DNA of 49,615 nucleotides, taken from Verrucomicrobiia bacterium Tous-C4TDCM (GTDB taxonomy: Bacteria; Verrucomicrobiota; Verrucomicrobiia; Verrucomicrobiales; Akkermansiaceae). Location: contig NEUO01000007.1 in assembly GCA_002304315.1 (NCBI GenBank), forward strand, positions 1-49,615, in the 5' to 3' direction. The position numbers and the translations under genes were made by a program. This document shows, in pieces, positions 33,577 through 41,377 of the stretch. The notes beneath the pieces were generated by a model. The model was given only the letters and a program-made list of their open reading frames with translations. It searched no databases and had not been told where the DNA came from. Within the stretch, counting starts at the first letter, position 1. Every line of letters begins with the position of its first letter.

Positions 33577-34398
33577 TCAAGGCTTGCCATTGCCGGCTCG
33601 CCGCTCCTTGAGCCATGCCTCGAAGCAATCTTCCTTGGCCTTTTTCTCGTCCGCCTTCTGCTTCTCTTCGAGCGCCTTGAATTCCTCGTCTCCCATTTGC
33701 ATGAGGTTGAGACGAATTCCGGGGATCCCCTGAAGACCTTGGAGTCCCTGAATGCCTTGGAATTGGATCGCCGGGCCTTTGCCGACCTCGGGCAAACCCA
33801 TCGGCCGTGCGGCCAGGGTGACCTTGACTTTCTTGAGTTCCCCGCCCCGCAGGATGCCGAGTTCCACCACGTCGCCCGGCTTGTGCTTCATGATCATCTC
33901 CTGAAATCCGGTCATCGCGGACGTGTTGATCCAGCGTTGCTTGTCGACCGATACCACCACGTCTCCCGCCAGAAGGCCGGCCCGGCTTGCCGGGGTATCG
34001 GCCTGCACGCGGCTGATGCTCACTCCGGCGCAGGCCTCCGGCCCTTTGTCACCCGGCACCATGACTTCCACGTCCATCATGCTGATACCCACATAGCCGG
34101 GCCCGTCCTTCTGGTGTTCCACGACGACCACCTCTTTCATGACCTCCCGCAGCCGATGGCGGACCTCGGGGTCCTTGGTGGCTTCGAATTCGTGGAACAG
34201 CCAGTCCTGGCTGAGATCGGGCTGCTCAAGCGACCAACGCGATAGAGCCATCTGCGCCTGGGTCCGCTCCTTGAATTCCTCGCTTGCGAGTGAATCCACC
34301 AGCGCACGGGTGGCATCGTCCTGGCACAAAGCCACTGTCGGAGATCCCCAAAGGAGACTTCCGACAATTAAAATGGCCAGTTGAGGGGCGGTGCCCAT
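33577..34398 (-). CDS. Exported PDZ-domain protein
   Basis: A 273-residue protein with a signal peptide (residues 1-25), a helical region of HEAT-like type (25-90), a PDZ domain at about 100-200 (GYVGISMMDV, TPASRAGLLAGDVVVSVDKQ) and a Gln/Gly-rich repeat FQGIQGLQGLQGIPGI before a charged tail. No protease residues are present, so it is probably a binding or scaffold protein. It lies 15 bases after the polysaccharide export gene on the same strand and 86 bases before the PDZ protease gene prc, so it could belong with either. Confidence 0.75.
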   Translation of the reverse strand: MGTAPQLAILIVGSLLWGSPTVALCQDDATRALVDSLASEEFKERTQAQMALSRWSLEQPDLSQDWLFHEFEATKDPEVRHRLREVMKEVVVVEHQKDGPGYVGISMMDVEVMVPGDKGPEACAGVSISRVQADTPASRAGLLAGDVVVSVDKQRWINTSAMTGFQEMIMKHKPGDVVELGILRGGELKKVKVTLAARPMGLPEVGKGPAIQFQGIQGLQGLQGIPGIRLNLMQMGDEEFKALEEKQKADEKKAKEDCFEAWLKERRAGNGKP

Positions 34399-34413
34399 GG
34401 TGACGAGGTTGGA

Positions 34414-34980
34414 TCAGTTGCCAAAGATATCCTTTGGCGGCACTTGGATCGTGTCGTTCGGCTCAACCAAGATGTTCATGTGCTTGGTATCGGTGAGATC
34501 ATACACCTTGGTCTGAGCACCTCGGGTCAGACGGACTCGTTTCATGCTGCCGAAAATGGTCGATCCCCCCGCCGCCTGAACCGCATTGTAGAGAGTCAGG
34601 CCACGGACGTATTTCACCGGTCCAGTCTTGTTCACCTGTTCCCCGACCGTCACCACCAACTCGTTGATGGATTCATTCGTCGAGTGGATCACGTTGACCG
34701 TGGGAGTCGTGTAGATCTTCTCGGAACGATAAGCCGCCTCGATGGCGCGCGCCAGAGAGGTGGCGCTCTGACCCGACGCGCGGATCGGACTGGTAAGCAG
34801 GGGCATGCTGATCATGCCCGTTTCGGACACCGTGTAAGTCCCGCTGACGAGGGCCATTTCCTCGCTGGGAACTCCTTTGAGTTGGATCTCGATCGCGCGC
34901 CCGGCACTGATCGTGGTCTGGGCCATCAATGGCTGGAAAGCAGCCAGCGCGAATGCGATGAAGACAAGAATGTGTTTCAT
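34414..34980 (-). CDS. Polysaccharide export protein (Wza-like, Poly_export/SLBB)
   Basis: A 188-residue exported protein. After a signal peptide (MKHILVFIAFALAAFQPLMA) comes a polysaccharide-export domain (25-105: VSGTYTVSETGMISMPLL, LARAIEAAYRS) and one SLBB domain (108-180: VTVGEQVNKTGPVKYVRGLT, LYNAVQAAGG). It lacks a lipobox cysteine and the C-terminal helix that crosses the outer membrane in Wza, so it would need a separate outer-membrane barrel. The 411-residue barrel two genes upstream could serve. Gap to the BY-kinase gene 31 bases. Confidence 0.85.
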   Translation of the reverse strand: MKHILVFIAFALAAFQPLMAQTTISAGRAIEIQLKGVPSEEMALVSGTYTVSETGMISMPLLTSPIRASGQSATSLARAIEAAYRSEKIYTTPTVNVIHSTNESINELVVTVGEQVNKTGPVKYVRGLTLYNAVQAAGGSTIFGSMKRVRLTRGAQTKVYDLTDTKHMNILVEPNDTIQVPPKDIFGN

Positions 34981-35011
34981 GGTCTAAAGTTCCGGTTGGG
35001 TAGGTTGGGTG

Positions 35012-37192
35012 TCAATAGAGGTCTTGTTTGGCGTCGTCCGCGGCGTCTCCCCGTGAAGTGGAGCGGGGCGGGGCGGGTTTGGCAGGGGCGGAAGACGAAC
35101 CCTGCGAAGGCAGCGACTGCGACTCGGCGGGAGCGTAGTAGGTGTAGTAGCTGGTGTAATACTGATACTGGCTGTCGCTGCGGACGTCCACGTTGTTCAA
35201 CACGACTCCGATGACGTGACCGCCGACGTTTTCGACCGCCTGCTTGACGCGCATCAGCATGTTCCGCGGCAGCTTGCGATGCTGGACCACGATCATCGTC
35301 AGGTCCACTTCGCTGGCCAGCACCGAGGCATCGCTGACGCCGAGGATCGGCGGGGAGTCCACCAGCACCAGGTCGAAGCGCTGCTTCACATCCTGGATGA
35401 GCTCGGACATGCGGCGGCTGTTGAGAATACCCGCGGCATCCGCTGGAAGAATGCCCGAAGGCATGAAATAGAGATTATCCACCGGCGTCTGGAGGATGAC
35501 GTCTTCCAGCATCAGTTCGGTGGTCAGATAGTTCGTCAGACCAACCGAGTTGTTGATTTCGAAGAACGTGTGCAACCGCGGACGGCGCAAGTCGGCATCG
35601 ATCATCAGGGTGGTATAACCGCCCTGCGCGCAAATGTAGGCGAGATTGACCAAGGTGGTCGATTTGCCTTCACCGGCACCGCCGGAAACCACCGTGATGG
35701 AATTGTCTTCCGGATTCTTTCGGTTGAACTCGATATTCGTCCGGAGAATCCGGTAGGCCTCCGCATCGGGGCTCATGCCACTCTGCTTGTAGAGCACTCC
35801 GACATCCTTGGGAATCACGGCGAGCACGGGCACCTGCAAGTAGCGCTCGACATCTTCCAGCGTTTTCACGGACGTATCGAGATACTCGAGGAAAAAAGCC
35901 ACGGCGATTCCGAAGATCAGTCCCACGACCGTCCCCAGAGCGAGATTGAGAGTAACGTTCGGGCTTACCGGCACCTGGGAAACCACCGGCTCTTCGTGAA
36001 TGATGATCGGGTCATCGGTGACCTTGTCTTGCATCCTCTCGACGATTTCCTTAGCCTGGAGGGTTTCGAGCAAACGCAGGGCAGACTCGAACTCGTTCTT
36101 CGCGTCGATGAAAGTCTGGTTGGCAATCCCTTTGCCGATGGCGTCTTCGTTCGTCGATTCCTTCCGGCTCTTCAGTCGGGCCAACTGCTCTTTGGAGAGT
36201 TCCAATTTGACCTTGAGTGTTTCGCGAAGGTTTGCCACTGCCTCGTCCAACTGCTTTTCCATGGCGACGAGGTTTGTGGCCAAAGAGACCATCTTGGGAT
36301 GCCGCTCGCCAAGTCCGGACGACATCGCGGAATCGTATTCCCGTTTCGCCGACTGGAATTGGGGAAGTAACACCGGGATGACGTTGTCGGGCAAACTCAG
36401 CCCCGAAGCGTGCGCCAACAATTGGGCACCATCATACTTCAAAAGGGTCTCGATCTGACTTTCCAGCTGGATCTTCTCCCGGTCCAGCCGGTCGTATTCG
36501 CGGGCCGCGGTTTCGGCTTCATCCGCCTTGTCGAAGCCGCTTGTTCCTTGGAACACGGAACTGTCGCCCTGATAGATGATTCCTTCCTGACGGATGATCT
36601 GCGAGAGCAGCTTCCTCTTGTCTTCGACCAGATCCTTCTGCTGGACGACCGCCTTGCCCAGTTGGTCCATCGCTTGGCTGGCGACTTCGCTTTGAAGGGC
36701 TGTCCGCCGCTCGCGATAGGCCTCGGAAACCGCGCTTGCGATGGCTTGAGCATCTTTCGGGTCGTTGTAGCGAACCCGGATTTCGATCAAGGATGTGCCG
36801 CGGATGTTCTGGGCGGAGACAATCCCCCTGAGGGTTCCCCGAACCGACTCCCGATCCGAATTCCAGCGATTGACGAGATCAAGATTCTCGATGGCCGAAT
36901 CCAGCGTTTTCTGGGCCTTGATGACTTCGAATTCCGTTGGGAAGAAAGTCGACGTCATCTCATACTGCCCGCGGGGTTCGGTGCCCGGCATCATGACCGC
37001 GCCGGCTCCCTTGGGCCGAACCTGAACGACAGCTGTACTTTCGTACTTTTTGGGCATCACGTAGGTGATGACAAGAGCTGTCATGAAGACCAAGAGGAAG
37101 GTCAGCAGGATGACCCCGTAGCGGTTCTTGGCGACCTGCCAGTAGTCAATGGCATGGAGCGATGCCTCCGATGTGTTTGTGGTTGGATTCAT
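35012..37192 (-). CDS. Polysaccharide co-polymerase / BY-kinase (Wzc-like)
   Basis: A 726-residue inner-membrane protein that controls exopolysaccharide length and export. Residues 25-46 and about 413-436 are the two membrane helices of the Wzz domain, with a long coiled coil between them. The cytoplasmic kinase domain has Walker A GGAGEGKST (504-512), Walker A' LMIDADLRRPR (529-539) and Walker B LVLVDSPP (608-615). A tyrosine cluster at 676-686 (YQYYTSYYTYY) is the expected autophosphorylation site. A Ser/Pro/Ala-rich tail follows. Neighbours are the SLBB export protein and a barrel. No glycosyltransferase is in the window. Confidence 0.93.
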   Translation of the reverse strand: MNPTTNTSEASLHAIDYWQVAKNRYGVILLTFLLVFMTALVITYVMPKKYESTAVVQVRPKGAGAVMMPGTEPRGQYEMTSTFFPTEFEVIKAQKTLDSAIENLDLVNRWNSDRESVRGTLRGIVSAQNIRGTSLIEIRVRYNDPKDAQAIASAVSEAYRERRTALQSEVASQAMDQLGKAVVQQKDLVEDKRKLLSQIIRQEGIIYQGDSSVFQGTSGFDKADEAETAAREYDRLDREKIQLESQIETLLKYDGAQLLAHASGLSLPDNVIPVLLPQFQSAKREYDSAMSSGLGERHPKMVSLATNLVAMEKQLDEAVANLRETLKVKLELSKEQLARLKSRKESTNEDAIGKGIANQTFIDAKNEFESALRLLETLQAKEIVERMQDKVTDDPIIIHEEPVVSQVPVSPNVTLNLALGTVVGLIFGIAVAFFLEYLDTSVKTLEDVERYLQVPVLAVIPKDVGVLYKQSGMSPDAEAYRILRTNIEFNRKNPEDNSITVVSGGAGEGKSTTLVNLAYICAQGGYTTLMIDADLRRPRLHTFFEINNSVGLTNYLTTELMLEDVILQTPVDNLYFMPSGILPADAAGILNSRRMSELIQDVKQRFDLVLVDSPPILGVSDASVLASEVDLTMIVVQHRKLPRNMLMRVKQAVENVGGHVIGVVLNNVDVRSDSQYQYYTSYYTYYAPAESQSLPSQGSSSAPAKPAPPRSTSRGDAADDAKQDLY

Positions 37193-37242
37193 TTCAAGCG
37201 TTTGCTGGTTGATTTATGGTCGCTAATTTCACCACGTTCAAA

Positions 37243-37275
37243 CGAAAACTCCCGCAATGGTTTCCATTGCGGGAG
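37243..37275 (-). terminator. Perfect 12-bp hairpin with T-run between barrel and BY-kinase genes
   Basis: Minus strand: CTCCCGCAATGG, three-base loop, CCATTGCGGGAG, then TTTTCGTTTG. It ends the barrel gene's transcript or acts as an attenuator before the BY-kinase gene 50 bases on. Confidence 0.8.
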
Positions 37276-37325
37276 GTCTCGTGTTTCTTGAATGGAGTGG
37301 TGTTGAAAAAGATTTCCTTGCGGGA

Positions 37326-38561
37326 TCAGAACTCGGCCCGGACGCCGACACTCACGCGGTTGCGGTCGTAGGACTGGCCCACGAAATCTGAGCTGGAATC
37401 GGTGTAGTTGTAGGAAAAGGTGCCGTAGAGCATTTCGGTAAATTTGACTGAGAGACCGATGTGAGCATTCACGATGTCCTCATCCAAACCGCCAGCAGTT
37501 GCTCCTCCTGCCCCCCCAACAAGCCGGCCGTCGTCGAAGGTCGCCGGAATGTAGTCGAGTCCGCCGAAAACATTCAGCATCGGCGAAATTGCATACTCGC
37601 TGGCGATTCCCAAACGAAAGGTCTGCCGGTCATCGAATTCATAGACACCTCCGCCCACCGGACGTACCGTGTCGGAACCTTCCACGCCATAACGGACGAA
37701 TCCTCGCACGGACAGCTGCTCGTTGACCTGGGTTCTTACTGTGGCTTCGACATACGGGGATGTCGTATCGCCGCCGCCAGTTGCTTCAGACTCATGCAGC
37801 TGGGCACCGACCCGGGCCACCAAAATGGTGTTGGGGCTGAAGCGGTGCTCGATGCCGCCAAGAAGGTAGTGGTCGGTGTAGTCAGAAGAAAGGTCGTCTC
37901 CATCGGTCTGGGAGTAACGGTAATCCGCCGTCAGGACCGTCTGCGGGGTGAGCTGATAACGGAACTGATTGTAGAGCGTCCAAGTGAACCGGTCTTGATT
38001 CAAGACGACGTCGTCATAGTCCAGACCCGTGACCGACAACCCGGTGTAAGTTCCAAGCCGCTCGGTCCAACGATAGCCGACCGAATTGTCCGTCTGCCAA
38101 TTGAAATACTCGCCCAGTTGGCGGGTGGTCGCGATTCCGTTGGCGTAGTCCGGCTCCATCTCGTAAGAGAGGAAATTGCGGCTTGAGAAGCGAAGCCGCT
38201 CACTGACCCGGTGGGTCCAGTTTACTCCCACGCGGGATTGACTGTAGATGTCCTCCGTGTTGGCTGCTGCGGGCTGGTCGAAATAGTAGACTGCGCCGAG
38301 GCGCGCGTAGACGTCCCACGTCGTCTGCGGACTGATGTTGACAAAGGTCAGACCGATATGGGGGGTGATGCTGAGCGACTCTTCATTCGCTCCGGGTCCG
38401 ACAGTCGCCGGACTGACGTTGTCATCCCAAGTAAGGTCCGCACCGATGCTCCACTTGAGTGGCAGGCTCTCCTGAGCCTCGTCTTGAATGTAGTAGAGAT
38501 CGCCACTGGCGACCCCGAGAGACGAGGCAATGGCGAGCGTGGAAAGAAAATTGCGTTTCAT
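37326..38561 (-). CDS. Outer-membrane beta-barrel protein of the polysaccharide cluster
   Basis: A 411-residue exported protein. Signal peptide (MKRNFLSTLAIASSLGVASG), then regularly spaced amphipathic strands with many aromatic residues and Y-x-Y/D-Y-R patterns (QTVLTADYRYSQTDGDDLSS) and the C-terminal strand RVSVGVRAEF ending in Phe. It fits the barrel proteins found with exopolysaccharide genes. Role inferred: outer-membrane exit or anchor for the polysaccharide. Substrate unknown. Confidence 0.8.
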   Translation of the reverse strand: MKRNFLSTLAIASSLGVASGDLYYIQDEAQESLPLKWSIGADLTWDDNVSPATVGPGANEESLSITPHIGLTFVNISPQTTWDVYARLGAVYYFDQPAAANTEDIYSQSRVGVNWTHRVSERLRFSSRNFLSYEMEPDYANGIATTRQLGEYFNWQTDNSVGYRWTERLGTYTGLSVTGLDYDDVVLNQDRFTWTLYNQFRYQLTPQTVLTADYRYSQTDGDDLSSDYTDHYLLGGIEHRFSPNTILVARVGAQLHESEATGGGDTTSPYVEATVRTQVNEQLSVRGFVRYGVEGSDTVRPVGGGVYEFDDRQTFRLGIASEYAISPMLNVFGGLDYIPATFDDGRLVGGAGGATAGGLDEDIVNAHIGLSVKFTEMLYGTFSYNYTDSSSDFVGQSYDRNRVSVGVRAEF

Positions 38562-38605
38562 GTAGGGGTAAGGGGAAAAAATTAATACGAACGAGAAAAC
38601 CCGAA

Positions 38606-39214
38606 TTACCGCGCGGACTGTTTGATCCCCCGGATGAACGGGCGATCAATGCCAGTGCCGGAGGGCGGGGCGATGATCGGCGGGACAGTCCCCGGCGGCA
38701 GGCCGGGGGGAAGAACCGAAAGACCTCCGGGACCACCGGGAGTCGGTCCGACGGGTCCTTGGCCGGGGAAATCCAGCGGATTCCATGCTGGTTGGACCGC
38801 TATATCCTTGGCACCCTTGGCGCTTTCCGAACTGTAGCTGGCTTCGCCGAGATTCGGGTCGAGACGGCTCATCACCGCTTGAACGTCGCCTAAGGCTTCC
38901 GGGGCCACGGCAACCGCACATTGGGAGACGAGGCGCATCTTCTCCGGAGCGGCAGTAGAGGCGGTTTCGACAATGCTGGCGACCAACTTCGAGTCGGCTT
39001 CAGTGCCCTGGATGGCCGCTTTCACCACCTCGCAGGCACAGTCGGGATTCGCAGTCACCTCTTTTTCAACCACTTCAAGAACGGTGGAAGGGGCCGCTGT
39101 GACCGCATGTGTGACGGAGACCGCAAGCTCGAGGCAATTCACTCCGTCCGCCGCAGAGGCTGGGAAGATGCTCAGGCAGGCTGCTACAATCGTGAATCGG
39201 GAAGTGATCTTCAT
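38606..39214 (-). CDS. Secreted protein with Ala-rich helical domain and Pro/Gly-rich tail
   Basis: A 202-residue exported protein of unknown role. Signal peptide (MKITSRFTIVAACLSIFPAS), a helical Ala/Val-rich middle with three pairs of cysteines or near-cysteines (VNCLELA, PDCACEVV, SQCAVAV), then a Pro/Gly-rich end (GQGPVGPTPGGPGG, LPPGLPPGTVPP). It lies 44 bases upstream of the barrel gene on the same strand, so probably heads that transcript. Not recognised. Confidence 0.7.
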   Translation of the reverse strand: MKITSRFTIVAACLSIFPASAADGVNCLELAVSVTHAVTAAPSTVLEVVEKEVTANPDCACEVVKAAIQGTEADSKLVASIVETASTAAPEKMRLVSQCAVAVAPEALGDVQAVMSRLDPNLGEASYSSESAKGAKDIAVQPAWNPLDFPGQGPVGPTPGGPGGLSVLPPGLPPGTVPPIIAPPSGTGIDRPFIRGIKQSAR

Positions 39215-39253
39215 ATTGGGAAATTTGTAAGGGAGCTTGATCCGGACGACGAG

Positions 39254-39324
39254 AGCGGGTAGCGGGAATCGAACCCGCATAGCTAGCTTGGAAGGCTAGA
39301 GCTTTACCACTAAGCTATACCCGC
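39254..39324 (-). tRNA. tRNA-Gly (anticodon TCC)
   Basis: 71 bases with a 7-bp acceptor stem (GCGGGTA/TACCCGC), T-loop GTTCGATTC, and anticodon stem CTAGC/GCTAG around the loop CTTCCAA, giving anticodon TCC. Discriminator U73, as usual for glycine. No encoded CCA. Confidence 0.95.
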
Positions 39325-39484
39325 GTCAACGGGGGTAAGCTAACAGCGCGGAAGATGGGCCCGCAAGTTCTTTTTTGCTGGATTCCTCGGCCTCATTAAC
39401 GGTCCGGGGCCATTGGAAGGTGGCCGACAAATGGTATTTCGATTGCATCCCCCGGCCGGGGCATGTAACCAGCTCCGCTCTAAG

Positions 39485-39555
39485 GCGGGTGTAGTTCAAT
39501 GGTAGAACGCGAGCTTCCCAAGCTTGAGGCGTGGGTTCGATTCCCATCACCCGTA
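39485..39555 (+). tRNA. tRNA-Gly (anticodon CCC)
   Basis: 71 bases with the same plan as the neighbour. Anticodon loop TTCCCAA gives CCC; T-loop GTTCGATTC. The acceptor stem closes with a G1-U72 wobble and A73 stands at the discriminator position, which is unusual for bacterial tRNA-Gly. It is divergent from the TCC isoacceptor 160 bases away. Confidence 0.9.
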
Positions 39556-39775
39556 TTCCCCCTCGCCCCTTCCCTATCGGCTGGGCCTCCCGCTGAGGTA
39601 GCCGCTGCCGACTTCCGAGAACCGCTTGGGAAGCTCGCGGCCGCAGGAAATTCCAACGCGGGTTCCCGCCACGATTTCCCGGGCGATAACGGGAACGATG
39701 CCGGTGGCCCCCCGTCGGGAAAGCCCGTCCCATGGCAGCTACCGCCGATTCCTAGCGGTCCAAGCGCTCCATGAA

Positions 39776-40531
39776 TCAAAGGCCCGTTGGATGATCCATA
39801 AATGTCCAAGTCAGCCCGAAGTCCCCGCCGAGCCGCCGGGCCAGCGCTTTCACGCCGAAGGTTTCCGTGGCATAGTGCCCCCCGTATAACAAATTGATAC
39901 CCAGCTCCTCGGCCAGCGGGTAACTCCAGTGGGGACCCTCGCCGGTGATGAAAGTGTCGATCCCCTCCCGTGCACAAAGTGCCACCTCGGATCCTGCTCC
40001 GCCAGTCACCACTCCGATTTTTCGGACCCTCTCCGGCCCCCCCGGACAAAGGTGGACCGCGCCGCCGACCGCCGTCGCTACCCTCTCCAAAAGCTCGTCG
40101 CGCGAAATCTCCACATTGGCCGTCAAACCGAGCCGGGTTCCTTTCCAATCGAAAAAAGTCCCGTTTGGATAAAAACCCAACTCTTTCATCAGCAACATGT
40201 TATTCCCCATCTCAGGATGCACGTCCAAGGGCAGGTGCGCCGAATAGATCGCCAGCCCGCCATCCATCGCCGACTTGATCTTCCGGTAAAACGCGCCCGT
40301 CAACGGCTGCGCACCCTGCCAGAACATCCCGTGATGCACCACCAGGAGGTCCGCGCCAGCGGCCACCGCGGCCTCGACCACGGGCAGCGAGGCGTCCACC
40401 GCCGCCGCCACTTTGCTCACCGTTCCACCATTCGCCAACTGCAAGCCATTGACCGCCCCGGAGTAGTCCGGAATCTCGGCAATCCTCAGCTCCGCATCTA
40501 GAAACGCCACGATCTCCTGCAAACTCGCCAT
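39776..40531 (-). CDS. Nif3-like dinuclear metal-centre protein
   Basis: A 251-residue member of the NIF3/YbgI family, which binds two metal ions. Motifs: LLVVHHGMFWQG (two His ligands), YSAHLPLDVHPEMGNN and, near the end, YGGHYATETFGVKAL with His and Glu ligands. Length is typical of the short form without the PII-like insert. Reaction unsettled in the family; some members relate to GTP-cyclohydrolase-like activity. Its start lies 11 bases from the end of the pseudouridine synthase gene on the same strand. Confidence 0.93.
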   Translation of the reverse strand: MASLQEIVAFLDAELRIAEIPDYSGAVNGLQLANGGTVSKVAAAVDASLPVVEAAVAAGADLLVVHHGMFWQGAQPLTGAFYRKIKSAMDGGLAIYSAHLPLDVHPEMGNNMLLMKELGFYPNGTFFDWKGTRLGLTANVEISRDELLERVATAVGGAVHLCPGGPERVRKIGVVTGGAGSEVALCAREGIDTFITGEGPHWSYPLAEELGINLLYGGHYATETFGVKALARRLGGDFGLTWTFMDHPTGL

Positions 40532-40541
40532 GCCCCAGTCT

Positions 40542-41273
40542 TCACTCCCCGCAAAACCGAGTCAAATCCGGTGGCAGTTCAGAGCGCCAATCCATCCGCC
40601 GGCCGTCCCACTCCGCCATCAGCCGGCACGCGTGCAGGGCGTGTCGCGGCAAAATCAGGCGCGCCACCGACTCATCAGACAGCCCGCCCGCGACCTGTTC
40701 CAGATACGCCCGTCCATCGGTCCCGTAGATCTTGTCCCCGACCAGCGGATGATTGGCATGCTCCAGATGCACCCGGATTTGATGCATCCTCCCGGTCTCC
40801 GGAAAACAACGCAGCACCGCGAAATCGCCGAGCGCGTTCGAGAATCGCCGCTCCACCCGGAAGCCCGTCACGCAGTCCCGCCCCGCCGGATCGACCGCTT
40901 GCCGCAGCCAGATTTCCCCACCCGCTCTGTGAATCGACGCTTGGACCGCCCGCTCGTCCCACTCCGGCCAGCCGTGGACCACCGCCAGATACTCTTTCCC
41001 GATCTCCCGCCGCTCGAACTGCCGCGAAAAATGCCGCGCCGCCGCCGCGTGCTTCGCCACCAGCACCAGCCCGCTCGTTTCCCGGTCCAGCCGTGTCAGG
41101 ATCGAAAGCCGCGCGCCGTTCGCGATCTCATACATCAGCAGTTCTTGCAGCCCGCTCAGCAGCGTTGCCTCCACCTTCCCATTCGCCGGGTGCACCGCCA
41201 GAGGCGCCAGCTTGTCGACGACGATCCAATCGTTCGTCTCGTCGATCACCCGGAAATCACACACCACCCTCAC
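40542..41273 (-). CDS. RluA-family pseudouridine synthase
   Basis: A 243-residue enzyme that isomerises uridine in rRNA or tRNA. The catalytic aspartate is in LTRLDRETSGLVLVAKHAAA, the family motif R-L-D-x-x-T-S-G-L. RMHQIRVHLEHANHPLVGDK is the second conserved block. I chose the GTG at 41273 (RVVCDFRVIDETNDW) because the frame upstream of it is made of the palindrome at 41280-41365. No S4 domain is present, as in RluC/TruC-like short forms. Target position unknown. Confidence 0.88.
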   Translation of the reverse strand: MRVVCDFRVIDETNDWIVVDKLAPLAVHPANGKVEATLLSGLQELLMYEIANGARLSILTRLDRETSGLVLVAKHAAAARHFSRQFERREIGKEYLAVVHGWPEWDERAVQASIHRAGGEIWLRQAVDPAGRDCVTGFRVERRFSNALGDFAVLRCFPETGRMHQIRVHLEHANHPLVGDKIYGTDGRAYLEQVAGGLSDESVARLILPRHALHACRLMAEWDGRRMDWRSELPPDLTRFCGE

Positions 41274-41279
41274 GGATCG

Positions 41280-41365
41280 AAGTTCCAAGGGAAAAGTGCC
41301 AAGTGCCAATGAAGAAATCACCGACCACCTCTCATTTGGCACTTGGCACTTCTCCCTTGGAACTT
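41280..41365. repeat. 30-bp inverted repeat in a divergent promoter region
   Basis: Arms 41280-41309 and 41336-41365 match at 29 of 30 positions (core AAGTGCCAAGTGCCAA), with a 26-base spacer. It lies between the pseudouridine synthase start (41273) and the lpxC-fabZ start (41378). The 19 bases GAGAAGTGCCAAGTGCCAA also occur in the argD-argF gap near 46323-46341. Confidence 0.9.
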
Positions 41366-41377
41366 TCCCCTCCCCCC

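Noticed and set aside
39556-39775. Small gene between tRNA-Gly and the Nif3-like gene
   Set aside because: One minus-strand frame looks mildly protein-like (ATGIVPVIAREIVAG) but has no start codon or ribosome site.
40571-41377. Upstream extension of the lpxC-fabZ frame
   Set aside because: It runs antisense through the pseudouridine synthase gene and the palindrome; the peptide is Pro/Arg-rich noise.
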